Positions 5,836 through 12,653 are shown, counted from the stretch's first letter. The stretch is 13,313 nucleotides of DNA from Candidatus Kaiserbacteria bacterium (GCA_023267775.1 JAHFMQ010000018.1:1-13313); one strand, 5' to 3'. Program-made: numbers and translations. Notes: generated by a model from the letters alone, not told the origin.

Positions 5836-7095
5836 ATGTCAAAACGCGTTGAGCCAGAGGTTGAAACATTTGCACGCATCCGTGTCGTAGGTGTCGGCGG
5901 CTCCGGGAAAAATGCCATCAATCACATGATCGAGTCGAAAGTGCGCGGTGTCGAATTTATCGCTGTAAATTCCGACGCGCAAGACCTTCATCGCTCGCTC
6001 GCCAAACGCAAAATTCACATCGGAAAGAATTTGACACGAGGTCTCGGTACCGGAATGAATCCTGAGCTCGGTAAACGCGCAGCTGAAGAAACTCGACAGG
6101 AAATTCAAGAAGCGCTTTCAGGAAGCGACATGGTGTTCATCACCTGCGGTATGGGTGGCGGAACCGGTACGGGAGCTTCGGCGATTGTCGCAAAAATTGC
6201 GAAAGAAGTCGGTGCGCTTGTTATCGCCGTAGTTACAAAACCGTTCTCGTTTGAAGGAGCTCAGCGCAAAGACATCGCTGAACGCGGGCTCGCAGAACTC
6301 AAAAAGGAAGTTGACGCCTTCATCGTCATTCCAAACGACAAACTTCTTTCTATCGTTGATAAAGACACTTCCGCAAAGAGCGCCTTTGCCATGTGCGATG
6401 AAATTCTCCGCCAAGCGGTGGAAGGAGTGTCTGACATCATCACGATGCCAGGCGACATTAATACTGACTTCAACGATATTAAGGCAATCATGGAAAGCGC
6501 TGGTCCTGCACTTATGGGCATTGGTGTTGCTGAAGGCGATCAACGCGCAAAAGAAGCCGCTTCTCGTGCGGTCAATTCTCCACTGCTTGATGTCTCTATT
6601 TCTGGTGCTAAAGGCATTCTCTTTGTCGTAGCCGGTTCGGATGATCTCGGCATTATGGAAGTGCAGGAGGCTGCAAAGGTTATTAACGAGTCCGTCGACA
6701 AGAACGCAAAAGTTATTTTTGGTATTATGCGCGACGAGAAACTTAAGAAGGGTCAGATTCGCATTATTGTCATCGCAACTGGTTTCCCTGAAAGCGCGGC
6801 GAGTGTGTCCTCGTCAGCCCTTGAACGTTCACTCTTCTCAATTCCCACAGAACATCGGGAGGAAGAACGCGGTAAGATTTATCACGAAATTTTGAAGCGC
6901 GATTTGCCAGAAGCCAAGGTTTCAAAAAGTGAGTTGGGGCGCGTCGATGGCATGAAAGAAGTTCACAAGGACGTCGTTAAAGAAGAACCTATCGTCACAG
7001 CAACTCCACAGAAGCGCGAAGAGTCTACTCCTGCCCCTGAAGATGACGAGGCATGGGGAGCAATTCCGGCTTTTTTACGAAGACATAAAAAATAA
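5836..7095 (+). CDS. ftsZ: Cell division protein FtsZ
   Basis: FtsZ is the tubulin-fold GTPase that polymerises into the division ring. The 419-residue product has all the key parts: IRVVGVGGSGKNAINHMIE at residues 15-33, the tubulin signature GGGTGTG at 107-113, the T7 synergy loop NTDFND at 209-214 with both aspartates present, and a variable linker of about 60 residues. It ends with a C-terminal conserved peptide (DDEAWGAIPAFLRRHKK), whose IPAFLRR core is the binding site for FtsA. ATG 5836 was chosen because the earlier in-frame ATG (5779) adds 19 residues unrelated to FtsZ and precedes the promoter. The presence of both FtsA and the IPAFLRR tail suggests a working FtsA-FtsZ tether. Confidence 0.97.
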   Translation: MSKRVEPEVETFARIRVVGVGGSGKNAINHMIESKVRGVEFIAVNSDAQDLHRSLAKRKIHIGKNLTRGLGTGMNPELGKRAAEETRQEIQEALSGSDMVFITCGMGGGTGTGASAIVAKIAKEVGALVIAVVTKPFSFEGAQRKDIAERGLAELKKEVDAFIVIPNDKLLSIVDKDTSAKSAFAMCDEILRQAVEGVSDIITMPGDINTDFNDIKAIMESAGPALMGIGVAEGDQRAKEAASRAVNSPLLDVSISGAKGILFVVAGSDDLGIMEVQEAAKVINESVDKNAKVIFGIMRDEKLKKGQIRIIVIATGFPESAASVSSSALERSLFSIPTEHREEERGKIYHEILKRDLPEAKVSKSELGRVDGMKEVHKDVVKEEPIVTATPQKREESTPAPEDDEAWGAIPAFLRRHKK

Positions 7096-7105
7096 ACAAA
7101 AGTTA

Positions 7106-7140
7106 AGCAAGACGCGGTGCCTTTGGCACCGCGTCTTGCT
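7106..7140. terminator. Terminator-like hairpin after ftsZ, overlapping the trxB promoter
   Basis: A perfect 16-bp stem (arms 7106-7121 and 7125-7140, loop TTT) lies 11 bases after ftsZ. It lacks a T run on the plus strand because the right arm runs directly into the trxB -10 box. It may end ftsZ transcripts weakly, protect their 3' ends, or affect the trxB promoter as DNA structure. Confidence 0.65.
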
Positions 7141-7145
7141 ATACT
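7137..7145 (+). promoter_or_regulatory. Extended -10 promoter of trxB, near-leaderless
   Basis: TGC-TATACT has its -10 at 7140-7145, and the ATG begins nine bases after it (eight bases lie between), predicting a leader of one to three bases. The TGC lies inside the right arm of the hairpin at 7106-7140. Confidence 0.6.
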
Positions 7146-7153
7146 CTACGGAC

Positions 7154-8080
7154 ATGTACGACCTCATCATTATCGGCGGTGGACCGGCGGGCATCGCAGC
7201 GGCAATCTATGCGGCTCGCAAACATTTAAGAGCAGTTCTTATCGCTGAGGAAATTGGTGGCCAGTCAACCGTTTCGGAAGGAATCGAAAATTGGATCGGT
7301 ACGCCCAAAATCCATGGAGCGGATCTTGCAAAATCATTCAAAACTCATCTTGATGCTGTAAAAAATGATTTTGTCATGCTCGCCACTGGTGAACGAGCAA
7401 CGGAACTCACAAAAACTCCTGAAGGTATGTTTCTTGCAAAAACGAAGACTGGCAAAGAATTTACGGCGAAAGCGGTTCTCCTTGCTTCCGGTGCAAGTCG
7501 TAAGAAACTCAAAGTCCCGGGCGCAGATACATTTGAAAACAAAGGTGTCACCTATTGTGCCTCATGCGATGGACCGCTCTTTGGGGACATGGATGTCGCG
7601 GTTATCGGCGGAGGCAACGCAGGTTTTGAAACAGCTCTCCAACTTCTAGCGTATGCAAAATCTGTGACACTGATTCATCGTCATCAGGAATTTAAAGCAG
7701 ACCCCATTACAGTTGCGAAAGTGACTGCACATCCGAACATGAAAGTTCTCCGACATGCTGAGATAACTGAAGTCATGGGCGATCAATTTGTCACTGGTTT
7801 AAAATACCTGGATAAAAATTCTGGCGAGACGAAAGAACTGAAAGTTTCAGGGCTTTTCGTTGAAACGGGCGTTATGCCAAACACTGACTTTGTCGCCAAC
7901 CTTGTTGATTTGGACGAAGTCCATCGAGTAAAAGTGGACCCTCGTAATCAACGAACCAATGTCGAGGGCATCTGGGCTGCCGGCGATTGTACCGACGAGC
8001 TGTACCATCAGAACAACATCGCCGCTGGCGATGGCGTTAAGGCACTCGAGGATATGTATCTTTGGATCAAAAAACGATGA
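7154..8080 (+). CDS. trxB: Thioredoxin reductase-like FAD/pyridine nucleotide oxidoreductase
   Basis: Enzymes of this family pass electrons from a nicotinamide cofactor through FAD to a CxxC disulfide and on to thioredoxin. The 308-residue product has the low-molecular-weight TrxR layout: FAD motif IIGGGPAGIAAAIYAAR at residues 6-22, the redox pair Cys135-Ala-Ser-Cys138-Asp, the second dinucleotide motif IGGGNAGFETA at 151-161, and the FAD-binding end GIWAAGDCTD with AAGDG at 272-294. The residues that bind the NADPH 2'-phosphate, normally HRRxxxR, read HRHxxxK (175-181), so cofactor preference may differ. ATG 7154 is set by the FAD motif and by the promoter. A longer frame from 7043 runs through ftsZ and the hairpin and is rejected. 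The stop overlaps the next gene as ATGA. No thioredoxin gene is next to it. Confidence 0.92.
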   Translation: MYDLIIIGGGPAGIAAAIYAARKHLRAVLIAEEIGGQSTVSEGIENWIGTPKIHGADLAKSFKTHLDAVKNDFVMLATGERATELTKTPEGMFLAKTKTGKEFTAKAVLLASGASRKKLKVPGADTFENKGVTYCASCDGPLFGDMDVAVIGGGNAGFETALQLLAYAKSVTLIHRHQEFKADPITVAKVTAHPNMKVLRHAEITEVMGDQFVTGLKYLDKNSGETKELKVSGLFVETGVMPNTDFVANLVDLDEVHRVKVDPRNQRTNVEGIWAAGDCTDELYHQNNIAAGDGVKALEDMYLWIKKR

Positions 8081-8814
8081 ATTCTCACCATCCGATCATT
8101 TCTATTATCATTCCAACATTGCGGGAGGGACAATTCTTAGAGCGTACGCTCAAAAATTTAGAGTCGCTGACCCTGCCTCATGAAATTATCGTTACCGATG
8201 GCGGCAGTACTGATGAGACGCTTGGAATAGCCCGTCGGTATACCGATAAGATCACCGTGTGGACGCACCAAAAACGGCAAACATTCGGCGAAGCAAAGAA
8301 CGCTGGTGCCGCTCTCGCCATCGGAAATTATTATGTGTTTATCGACGCAGACGTTATTATCCCTGAACCTCAGAAATTTTTTGAGGAGATGCTCGCAATG
8401 TTTGAAAAAAACAAAAAACTTGTAGGTATGACCGTACCGCTCAAGCCATGGCTAGAAAACCACTCCTTCATCGACGCATTGTTTTGTACTCCGCTCAATT
8501 GGTTTTACGTCATCTCCAACAACATCTTTCACTCAGGGAACTCCTCAGGCGAATTCCAAATAATTCAGACGAATGCCTTTCGAAGAATCAACGGCTACCA
8601 CGAACATCTCGCGGCCGGCGAAGATAATGAGATATTTCGTCAACTTGCGGTTCATGGGCGAACGTTATCCTATTGGAAACTGTGCGTCAGACATTCTCTC
8701 CGCCGTCCGCATAAGCTTGGTTGGCTTCGCACCTACGGTATATGGATAAACAACGGCTTTTCCGTCATGTTCCGCGGCAAGGCCGCATATAAAGAATGGG
8801 CTGTGGTACGGTAG
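8077..8814 (+). CDS. GT2-family glycosyltransferase
   Basis: This is an inverting sugar transferase of the GT-A fold that adds a sugar from a nucleotide-sugar donor. In the 245-residue product, ISIIIPTLREGQFLERTLKNL is the typical opening, followed by IIVTDGGSTDET (residues 37-48). The metal-binding DXD is Asp90-Ala-Asp92 (FIDADV). The acceptor-side acidic pair is Glu182-Asp183 in AAGEDNEIFRQL. A stretch with a hydrophobic patch near 131-150 may sit on the membrane. The start overlaps the trxB stop as ATGA (a frame from 8062 exists but lies within trxB). The alpha/beta hydrolase begins three bases after the stop. Substrate cannot be told; surface glycan or glycolipid synthesis is an inference. 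Confidence 0.85.
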   Translation: MNSHHPIISIIIPTLREGQFLERTLKNLESLTLPHEIIVTDGGSTDETLGIARRYTDKITVWTHQKRQTFGEAKNAGAALAIGNYYVFIDADVIIPEPQKFFEEMLAMFEKNKKLVGMTVPLKPWLENHSFIDALFCTPLNWFYVISNNIFHSGNSSGEFQIIQTNAFRRINGYHEHLAAGEDNEIFRQLAVHGRTLSYWKLCVRHSLRRPHKLGWLRTYGIWINNGFSVMFRGKAAYKEWAVVR

Positions 8815-8817
8815 TGC

Positions 8818-9621
8818 ATGAACGAATACTTTTTTAATAATCGCAATCTTGCCTATCGAAAGAATGAATTTCGTGCGGATCGACCGACCATTGTGTGTAT
8901 TCACGGACTTTCAGGAAGTGCTTCTGCGTGGTTTCCGTATGAAAAATCGTTTTCGGAAAAATATAATCTTTTGACGTTTGATCTTCGTGGGCACGGAAAA
9001 TCGAAAAAATACACGGACTATGCTGAGTATGAGCTCAAAAAATTTGCCGATGACTTGTATGAGCTTATCGAATACTTGTCGATTCAGAAATGCACGCTCC
9101 TGAGTCACTCGTTCGGTACACTTGCCGCACTTGAATTTTTGCATGCCCATCCAGAAAAAGTATCTTCGGCCGTTTTCCTAAGTCCAACAGCCTTTCTCAA
9201 TAAAACTCTATGGTTCCCAATAATAAAAGTAGTTGGGGGTGTGCTCGTTATACTATATCGGTTCATACCATTCCACCCCACTATTGTCGGACGTGTTGAT
9301 TATTCGCCTCTTATACCGAGTTGGGACTGGGACTTACGCCGAATACCAAAAGACCTGCGGGCGACTAGCGTGCGAGTGTATACATATTGTTTGACACACG
9401 CGTACGCAAAAAACTTTGATCCGATGTGGAAGGACATTCATGTGCCCACATTACTCATTCATGGAAATAGAGATTCAATTATTCCTGTGCATCACTCAGA
9501 ATTACTAATGAAAGAAATTCGGGGTTCCACACTTGTTGTGTTAGAACATGCTAATCATATTCTGGTGATCAATAATGTTCCGGAAATAGCTAACCATATA
9601 GAGGCTTTTGTACAAAAGTAA
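8818..9621 (+). CDS. Alpha/beta hydrolase
   Basis: The 267-residue product is a single alpha/beta-hydrolase domain, probably an esterase or similar. It shows the oxyanion-hole motif CIHGLSGSASAW (27-38), the strand DLRGHGKS (55-62), the nucleophile elbow SHSFG with Ser98, the acid Asp219 in HGNRDSIIP, and the base His247 in HANHILV. The triad is complete. The elbow is SxSxG where GxSxG is usual. A cap region around residues 128-185 is hydrophobic at first (WFPIIKVVGGVLVILYRFI) and may touch membrane or a lipid-like substrate. It is the third gene of the trxB operon, three bases after the GT2 gene, and no terminator hairpin follows it. Substrate unknown. Confidence 0.88.
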   Translation: MNEYFFNNRNLAYRKNEFRADRPTIVCIHGLSGSASAWFPYEKSFSEKYNLLTFDLRGHGKSKKYTDYAEYELKKFADDLYELIEYLSIQKCTLLSHSFGTLAALEFLHAHPEKVSSAVFLSPTAFLNKTLWFPIIKVVGGVLVILYRFIPFHPTIVGRVDYSPLIPSWDWDLRRIPKDLRATSVRVYTYCLTHAYAKNFDPMWKDIHVPTLLIHGNRDSIIPVHHSELLMKEIRGSTLVVLEHANHILVINNVPEIANHIEAFVQK

Positions 9622-9631
9622 TTTGGTGCTA

Positions 9632-9659
9632 TTGACTTTATATTATTTTCTGGTACCAT
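9632..9659 (+). promoter_or_regulatory. Strong promoter of the seven-helix membrane protein
   Basis: TTGACT (9632-9637) and TACCAT (9654-9659) are 16 bases apart, with TG one base before the -10 box. This is the best sigma70-like promoter in the window. Transcription would start near 9666, giving a leader of about 66 nt that includes a CCGC...GCGG mini-hairpin at 9695-9708. Confidence 0.65.
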
Positions 9660-9718
9660 GGCCTCCAGAGTTCGTGGGCATTTGTCATTCACAACCGCGC
9701 ATATGCGGCACCGTAATG

Positions 9719-9726
9719 AAAGGAGG
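9719..9726 (+). promoter_or_regulatory. Shine-Dalgarno site of the seven-helix membrane protein
   Basis: AAAGGAGG sits five bases before the ATG at 9732. It fixes that start and contrasts with the SD-less upstream operon. Confidence 0.85.
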
Positions 9727-9731
9727 CTCCG

Positions 9732-10448
9732 ATGGGAGTCGGGCTCAGCATCATCGTTGGGAGCATGGCCTTGGTCGTGTTGGAGGCTCTTGCCTCTTAC
9801 TATCTGAGTCAGAACTTCTGGCCGAGCCAAGTGATGACTCGCTGGGGTAGGCCGGGCATTTCCTTCTTTGCCCATGGCGGGATGTGGGGAGATTTTTTTC
9901 TTCTACCTACGCTCCTCGCGTGGGTCATCGTGAAGTATGGTCCGAGTTGGAACATAAAGATGATCATGATCATGGGAATGGTCGGATTACTTGTCACGCT
10001 CGGCAACCATCTGCTTCTTATCTTCACACAAAAGATTCCTGATCCACTTGGGTGGCAGGAAGAATGGTGGTCGGTGCCGATAGCGCTTCACTTCGTGTAT
10101 ATGAGCACCTATGTGGCGCTTGCGGGACTCTTCTACTTCTCGCCGGGTGTGAGTATCAAAGATGCCGCGATTGTCAGTGTAGTACTTGGTATCCATATGG
10201 TCTTCGGAACACATGTTCCTTTGGGCATATTGAACCAGTGGAACAACTGGGATTGGTGTCCGGATCTTCTAGCGAGCGATGTACTGCCATATCTACTTAC
10301 AGGTATATGGAGCGCGCTCGTGGTCCTTGCTTCCATGGCCGCAGGTCCGCTTGCGGGATCCCTTGTAGGGATCCTTGCGATTGGACTTGCCACGGCGGGT
10401 TGGGCGGTTGTCAGAATCATCCCTATTCTTTTCGCCACCTTGAAGTAA
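9732..10448 (+). CDS. Uncharacterised seven-helix membrane protein rich in His and Trp
   Basis: I do not recognise this 238-residue protein. It has about seven hydrophobic segments, near residues 4-26, 52-68, 75-98, 117-137, 145-167, 184-204 and 207-235, so it is an integral membrane protein with no cleavable signal or soluble domain. Five histidines (His48, 93, 120, 155 and 161) lie in or next to these segments in small motifs (FAHGG, LGNH, ALHF, GIH, GTH). The loops are rich in Trp and acidic residues (DPLGWQEEWW, NQWNNWDWCPD). Such a pattern could bind a metal or haem, but that is only inference. The gene is a self-contained unit with strong promoter, SD at five bases and a terminator at 10457-10485, unlike the packed genes before it. 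It may be lineage-specific or acquired. Confidence 0.8.
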   Translation: MGVGLSIIVGSMALVVLEALASYYLSQNFWPSQVMTRWGRPGISFFAHGGMWGDFFLLPTLLAWVIVKYGPSWNIKMIMIMGMVGLLVTLGNHLLLIFTQKIPDPLGWQEEWWSVPIALHFVYMSTYVALAGLFYFSPGVSIKDAAIVSVVLGIHMVFGTHVPLGILNQWNNWDWCPDLLASDVLPYLLTGIWSALVVLASMAAGPLAGSLVGILAIGLATAGWAVVRIIPILFATLK

Positions 10449-10456
10449 CAGTTCTT

Positions 10457-10485
10457 TTCAGCCCGTCGCGTAGCGACGGGCTGAA
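10457..10485 (+). terminator. Intrinsic terminator after the seven-helix membrane protein
   Basis: A 13-bp perfect stem (arms 10457-10469 and 10473-10485, loop GTA, core AGCCCGTCGC) is followed on the plus strand by TGTTTTT. It lies between convergent genes. On the minus strand the exit is A-rich, so it is a weaker terminator for the glycosyltransferase that ends at 10501. Confidence 0.85.
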
Positions 10486-10500
10486 TGTTTTTATACTTCA

Positions 10501-11508
10501 CTAACGAACGAAATAAAGATTTTTCAGAAACGCCTCTGCTGAACGTTCCCAAGAGTACTGGAGCGCTTTATTGCGACAATCGACTGGAGAGAGCTCAAGA
10601 CATTTAACCGCTGCCTCTGCTAAATTTTCGCTCAAGTAACCGTCCTTCCCCTCCGTGATGATGTCTCGCGGACCCATGACATCGTGCGCTGCGACCGGAA
10701 TACCACACGCGAGTGCCTCAAGCGCGACTAATCCAAATGTCTCCGTACGAGATGGAAATACAAATACATCCGAGAGCGAGAGCCAGTTAACCAAATCCTG
10801 CCCATACTTGTAACCAACAAAAATATGGTCCTCCCCGTATTTCTTTTCAAAATTTGCTCTATCTGGTCCATCCCCTATCACAAGTTTCGTGCCTGGCAGT
10901 TTGAGCTTAAGGAATTCCTCAGGACTTTTTTCCGGTGCCAGACGACTGAAAAATACAAAAACCGGCTTAGGGAGGTGTGGCAACGGAGACTTCGGATTGC
11001 GAACAAATAAGTTGGTATCTACCGCAAGCGGCATGATAACTAAATTCCTAAATCCTTGTGACTCGAGTTCCCGTTTAAGACTTTCAGTTGATACCATTGT
11101 CCGAACGGCGGGTGCATGGAAGCGCGCCACAAGTGCATACATCGGATGAAGAAGTCCTCGCATACGCACGTCCGCATAAAGCTGAAAATGGGTGTGATAC
11201 CACGTCGTGAACGGTATCTTCATTTTCATGCATGCCCGACGAGCTGCCCATCCGAGAGAACCTTCCGTCACAAGACATACTGCGTCAGGCTCGAGTGTTT
11301 TCAATATGTTCACGACTTTCCGGTATGGGAAAAGAGCTAGGCGAATTTCAGGATATAAGGGAAAAGAAATGGTTCTGAATTGCCCTGGTTCAATGACGGT
11401 AATGGTGTAACCACGAGCTTCCAGTTGTGGTATGAGTGCATCGAGAACGCGTACAACTCCATTAACTTGCGGGGTCCATGCATCGGTTACCAACACTATC
11501 TTCTTCAT
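10501..11508 (-). CDS. GT4-family glycosyltransferase, mannosyltransferase-like
   Basis: This is a retaining GT-B-fold sugar transferase of 335 residues. The N-terminal half opens VLVTDAWTPQVNGVVRVLD (residues 5-23), including the glycine-containing loop PQVNGV, and carries TTWYHTHFQLYA near 101-112. The C-terminal half has FFSRLAPEKSPEEF (Arg189 and Lys194, expected to contact the donor phosphates), VIGDGP, and the EX7E motif Glu256 to Glu264 in SRTETFGLVALEALACGIPV. This pattern is closest to the alpha-mannosyl and glucosyltransferases that act on lipid acceptors (MgtA or GtfA type), which is a family-level inference. It starts two bases after the stop of the DedA-family gene, so the two are one operon and may both serve the cell envelope. 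Confidence 0.9.
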   Translation of the reverse strand: MKKIVLVTDAWTPQVNGVVRVLDALIPQLEARGYTITVIEPGQFRTISFPLYPEIRLALFPYRKVVNILKTLEPDAVCLVTEGSLGWAARRACMKMKIPFTTWYHTHFQLYADVRMRGLLHPMYALVARFHAPAVRTMVSTESLKRELESQGFRNLVIMPLAVDTNLFVRNPKSPLPHLPKPVFVFFSRLAPEKSPEEFLKLKLPGTKLVIGDGPDRANFEKKYGEDHIFVGYKYGQDLVNWLSLSDVFVFPSRTETFGLVALEALACGIPVAAHDVMGPRDIITEGKDGYLSENLAEAAVKCLELSPVDCRNKALQYSWERSAEAFLKNLYFVR

Positions 11509-11510
11509 AA

Positions 11511-12140
11511 TTATTTTTCTCCTGTAACCGGCATTGCTTCGATTTCTCTATCTTCCTCAAGAAATTTTCGTCGCATACGCCAACTGAAGATGTAGTAGCC
11601 TGAAATAACGATCGCGGCAAACGCTATCACGTATTGCACGTTGTTGATTATTTTTACGATGCTCCCACCCAAACTTGCGCCCAAGTAATATCCTGCAACG
11701 AGAAGAACTCCGTATTGAAGAATCGCAACGATAATGCCATAGGCGAAAAATTTTCCGAGTGGCATTTTGACCATACCGGCAACCACAATAAATGAGGATG
11801 CGATGCCGTAAGAAAGTTTGCCGATAAACATGGTGATTCCTGGTCGTTTTTCCCAGAGCACACGCACCTGTTCTAGATGGTCGGGTGTGATGCCGATTTT
11901 TTTGAGCATGCGCTGTGCAAACTTGGTACGGCCGCCGTAGTGGCCAATCGCGTAATAGACGCCGTCAAGACCAACATCACGAACAAAAAATAACGCTCCG
12001 AGGAAATAGATATTAAAATACCCGAGTGCTGCGAGGGTTCCGGCGACAAACGCCACCACCGGCCCTTCTATAAAAGTGAGCGGAACCAGTACCCAATAAC
12101 GGTACTGCAAAATAAGTTGTGATATGGAATCAGCCGACAT
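11511..12140 (-). CDS. DedA/SNARE-associated family membrane protein
   Basis: DedA proteins are multi-pass membrane proteins linked to lipid carrier flipping and proton-motive-force balance. The 209-residue product shows the family's re-entrant motif FIEGPVVAFVAGTLAALG (residues 23-40, with Glu25-Gly-Pro27), a second acidic region VRDVGLDGVYYAIGHYGG (53-70), the half-helix IGKLSYGIASSFIVVAGMVKMP (106-127), two further transmembrane spans, and a charged cytosolic tail. The arginines that are essential in E. coli YqjA (GRF...R) are not present: the equivalent positions read Lys108 and Ala114. ATG 12140 was chosen because the longer frame from 12239 runs through the hairpin at 12177-12204 and lacks family residues. 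It heads an operon with the GT4 gene. Its mRNA is likely nearly leaderless. Confidence 0.88.
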   Translation of the reverse strand: MSADSISQLILQYRYWVLVPLTFIEGPVVAFVAGTLAALGYFNIYFLGALFFVRDVGLDGVYYAIGHYGGRTKFAQRMLKKIGITPDHLEQVRVLWEKRPGITMFIGKLSYGIASSFIVVAGMVKMPLGKFFAYGIIVAILQYGVLLVAGYYLGASLGGSIVKIINNVQYVIAFAAIVISGYYIFSWRMRRKFLEEDREIEAMPVTGEK

Positions 12141-12150
12141 CGTCGACGCC

Positions 12151-12156
12151 AGTATA
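12151..12156 (-). promoter_or_regulatory. -10 box of the DedA-family gene
   Basis: On the minus strand TATACT lies ten bases before the ATG at 12140, predicting a leader of about three or four bases. The hairpin at 12177-12204 sits about 20 bases further upstream, where a -35 would be. No clear -35 is seen. Confidence 0.45.
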
Positions 12157-12176
12157 CTACAACAACTATATCGAAA

Positions 12177-12204
12177 GCCCCTTCCTGGGAAACCAGGAAG
12201 GGGC
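12177..12204 (-). terminator. Hairpin between the PilH-like and DedA-family genes
   Basis: A perfect 12-bp stem (arms 12177-12188 and 12193-12204, GCCCCTTCCTGG) with a GAAA loop on the plus strand lies 12 bases past the PilH-like stop codon. The minus-strand exit has only three T, so termination would be weak or depend on the stem. Confidence 0.6.
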
Positions 12205-12216
12205 ATATTTCTCCTC

Positions 12217-12588
12217 TTAGCGAGACAGTAGTCGGTCAACTGCTTTAAAAAGATCTTCTGTTTTTATCGGCTTTTGCAAAAAGCCGTTTGCTCCCATCTG
12301 CTTAGACCAGAACTTTTCGGTTTCCCTAACATCTTGAGCCTCTGCACAAAGGATAATCGGGATGCGCATATAACGATCGTCCTCTTTGAGTTGACGACAC
12401 AATTGGTACCCATTCTTTACGGACATGACGATGTCCATGAGAATGAGATCAGGATTTTCGGCTTTTAGATTCGACTCCATCTCATATACCGAATCGTAGG
12501 TCGCGACTTCATGATTCACCATTTTCAACAAGTGCTCGACAGCTATCAGCTGAACGTTGGAAGCGCTCACAACAATAATCTTTGCCAT
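12217..12588 (-). CDS. PilH-like single-domain response regulator with degenerate acidic pocket
   Basis: This is a stand-alone receiver domain of 123 residues with no output domain. The stretch PDLILMDIVMSVKNGYQLCRQL with the phosphorylatable Asp52, followed by ETEKFWSKQMGANGFLQKPI, is close to the twitching-motility regulator PilH (PDLVLMDIVM...GLNGFQATRQL, ETDKVWGKRQGARDYLTKP, from memory). Lys of LQKP is kept. The Mg2+-binding acidic pair after the first strand (VDDS in PilH) reads VSAS (residues 7-10), and the Thr/Ser switch region reads ILCAEAQ. It may therefore not be phosphorylated normally. ATG 12588 is set by an SD of GAGGAGG five bases upstream. No histidine kinase is nearby. A role in type IV pilus motility is an inference. 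Confidence 0.85.
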   Translation of the reverse strand: MAKIIVVSASNVQLIAVEHLLKMVNHEVATYDSVYEMESNLKAENPDLILMDIVMSVKNGYQLCRQLKEDDRYMRIPIILCAEAQDVRETEKFWSKQMGANGFLQKPIKTEDLFKAVDRLLSR

Positions 12589-12593
12589 TTGAA

Positions 12594-12600
12594 CCTCCTC
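12594..12600 (-). promoter_or_regulatory. Shine-Dalgarno site of the PilH-like gene
   Basis: GAGGAGG on the minus strand lies five bases before the ATG at 12588. A weak -10-like CAATAAT is found just upstream, between the SD and the hairpin at 12614-12648. Confidence 0.85.
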
Positions 12601-12613
12601 AATTATTGAAGTA

Positions 12614-12648
12614 GGCGCCTCCTTCCCAATAATTGGGAAGGAGGCGCC
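12614..12648 (-). terminator. Long hairpin after the lysozyme-like gene
   Basis: A perfect 16-bp stem (arms 12614-12629 and 12633-12648, core GGCGCCTCCTTCCCAA) with a three-base loop lies five bases past the stop codon at 12654. The minus-strand exit TACTTCAATAATT is not a T run, so it could be a stem-only terminator, an mRNA 3'-end stabiliser or a transcript boundary. The stem contains both GGAAGGAGG and its complement, so any SD in the stem is hidden. Confidence 0.7.
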
Positions 12649-12653
12649 GTGGG

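Noticed and set aside
7043..7153. Longer N terminus for TrxB
   Set aside because: It would run through the end of ftsZ and the intergenic hairpin, and the FAD motif should start within the first ten residues.
9658..9807. Short frame starting at the ATG inside the promoter of the 7-helix protein
   Set aside because: The ATG overlaps the -10 box, the frame overlaps the SD-supported gene, and the peptide looks random.
10352..10375. Repeated GGGATCC pair inside the 7-helix gene
   Set aside because: Two copies six bases apart in a Gly-rich helix coding region are explained by codon repetition.
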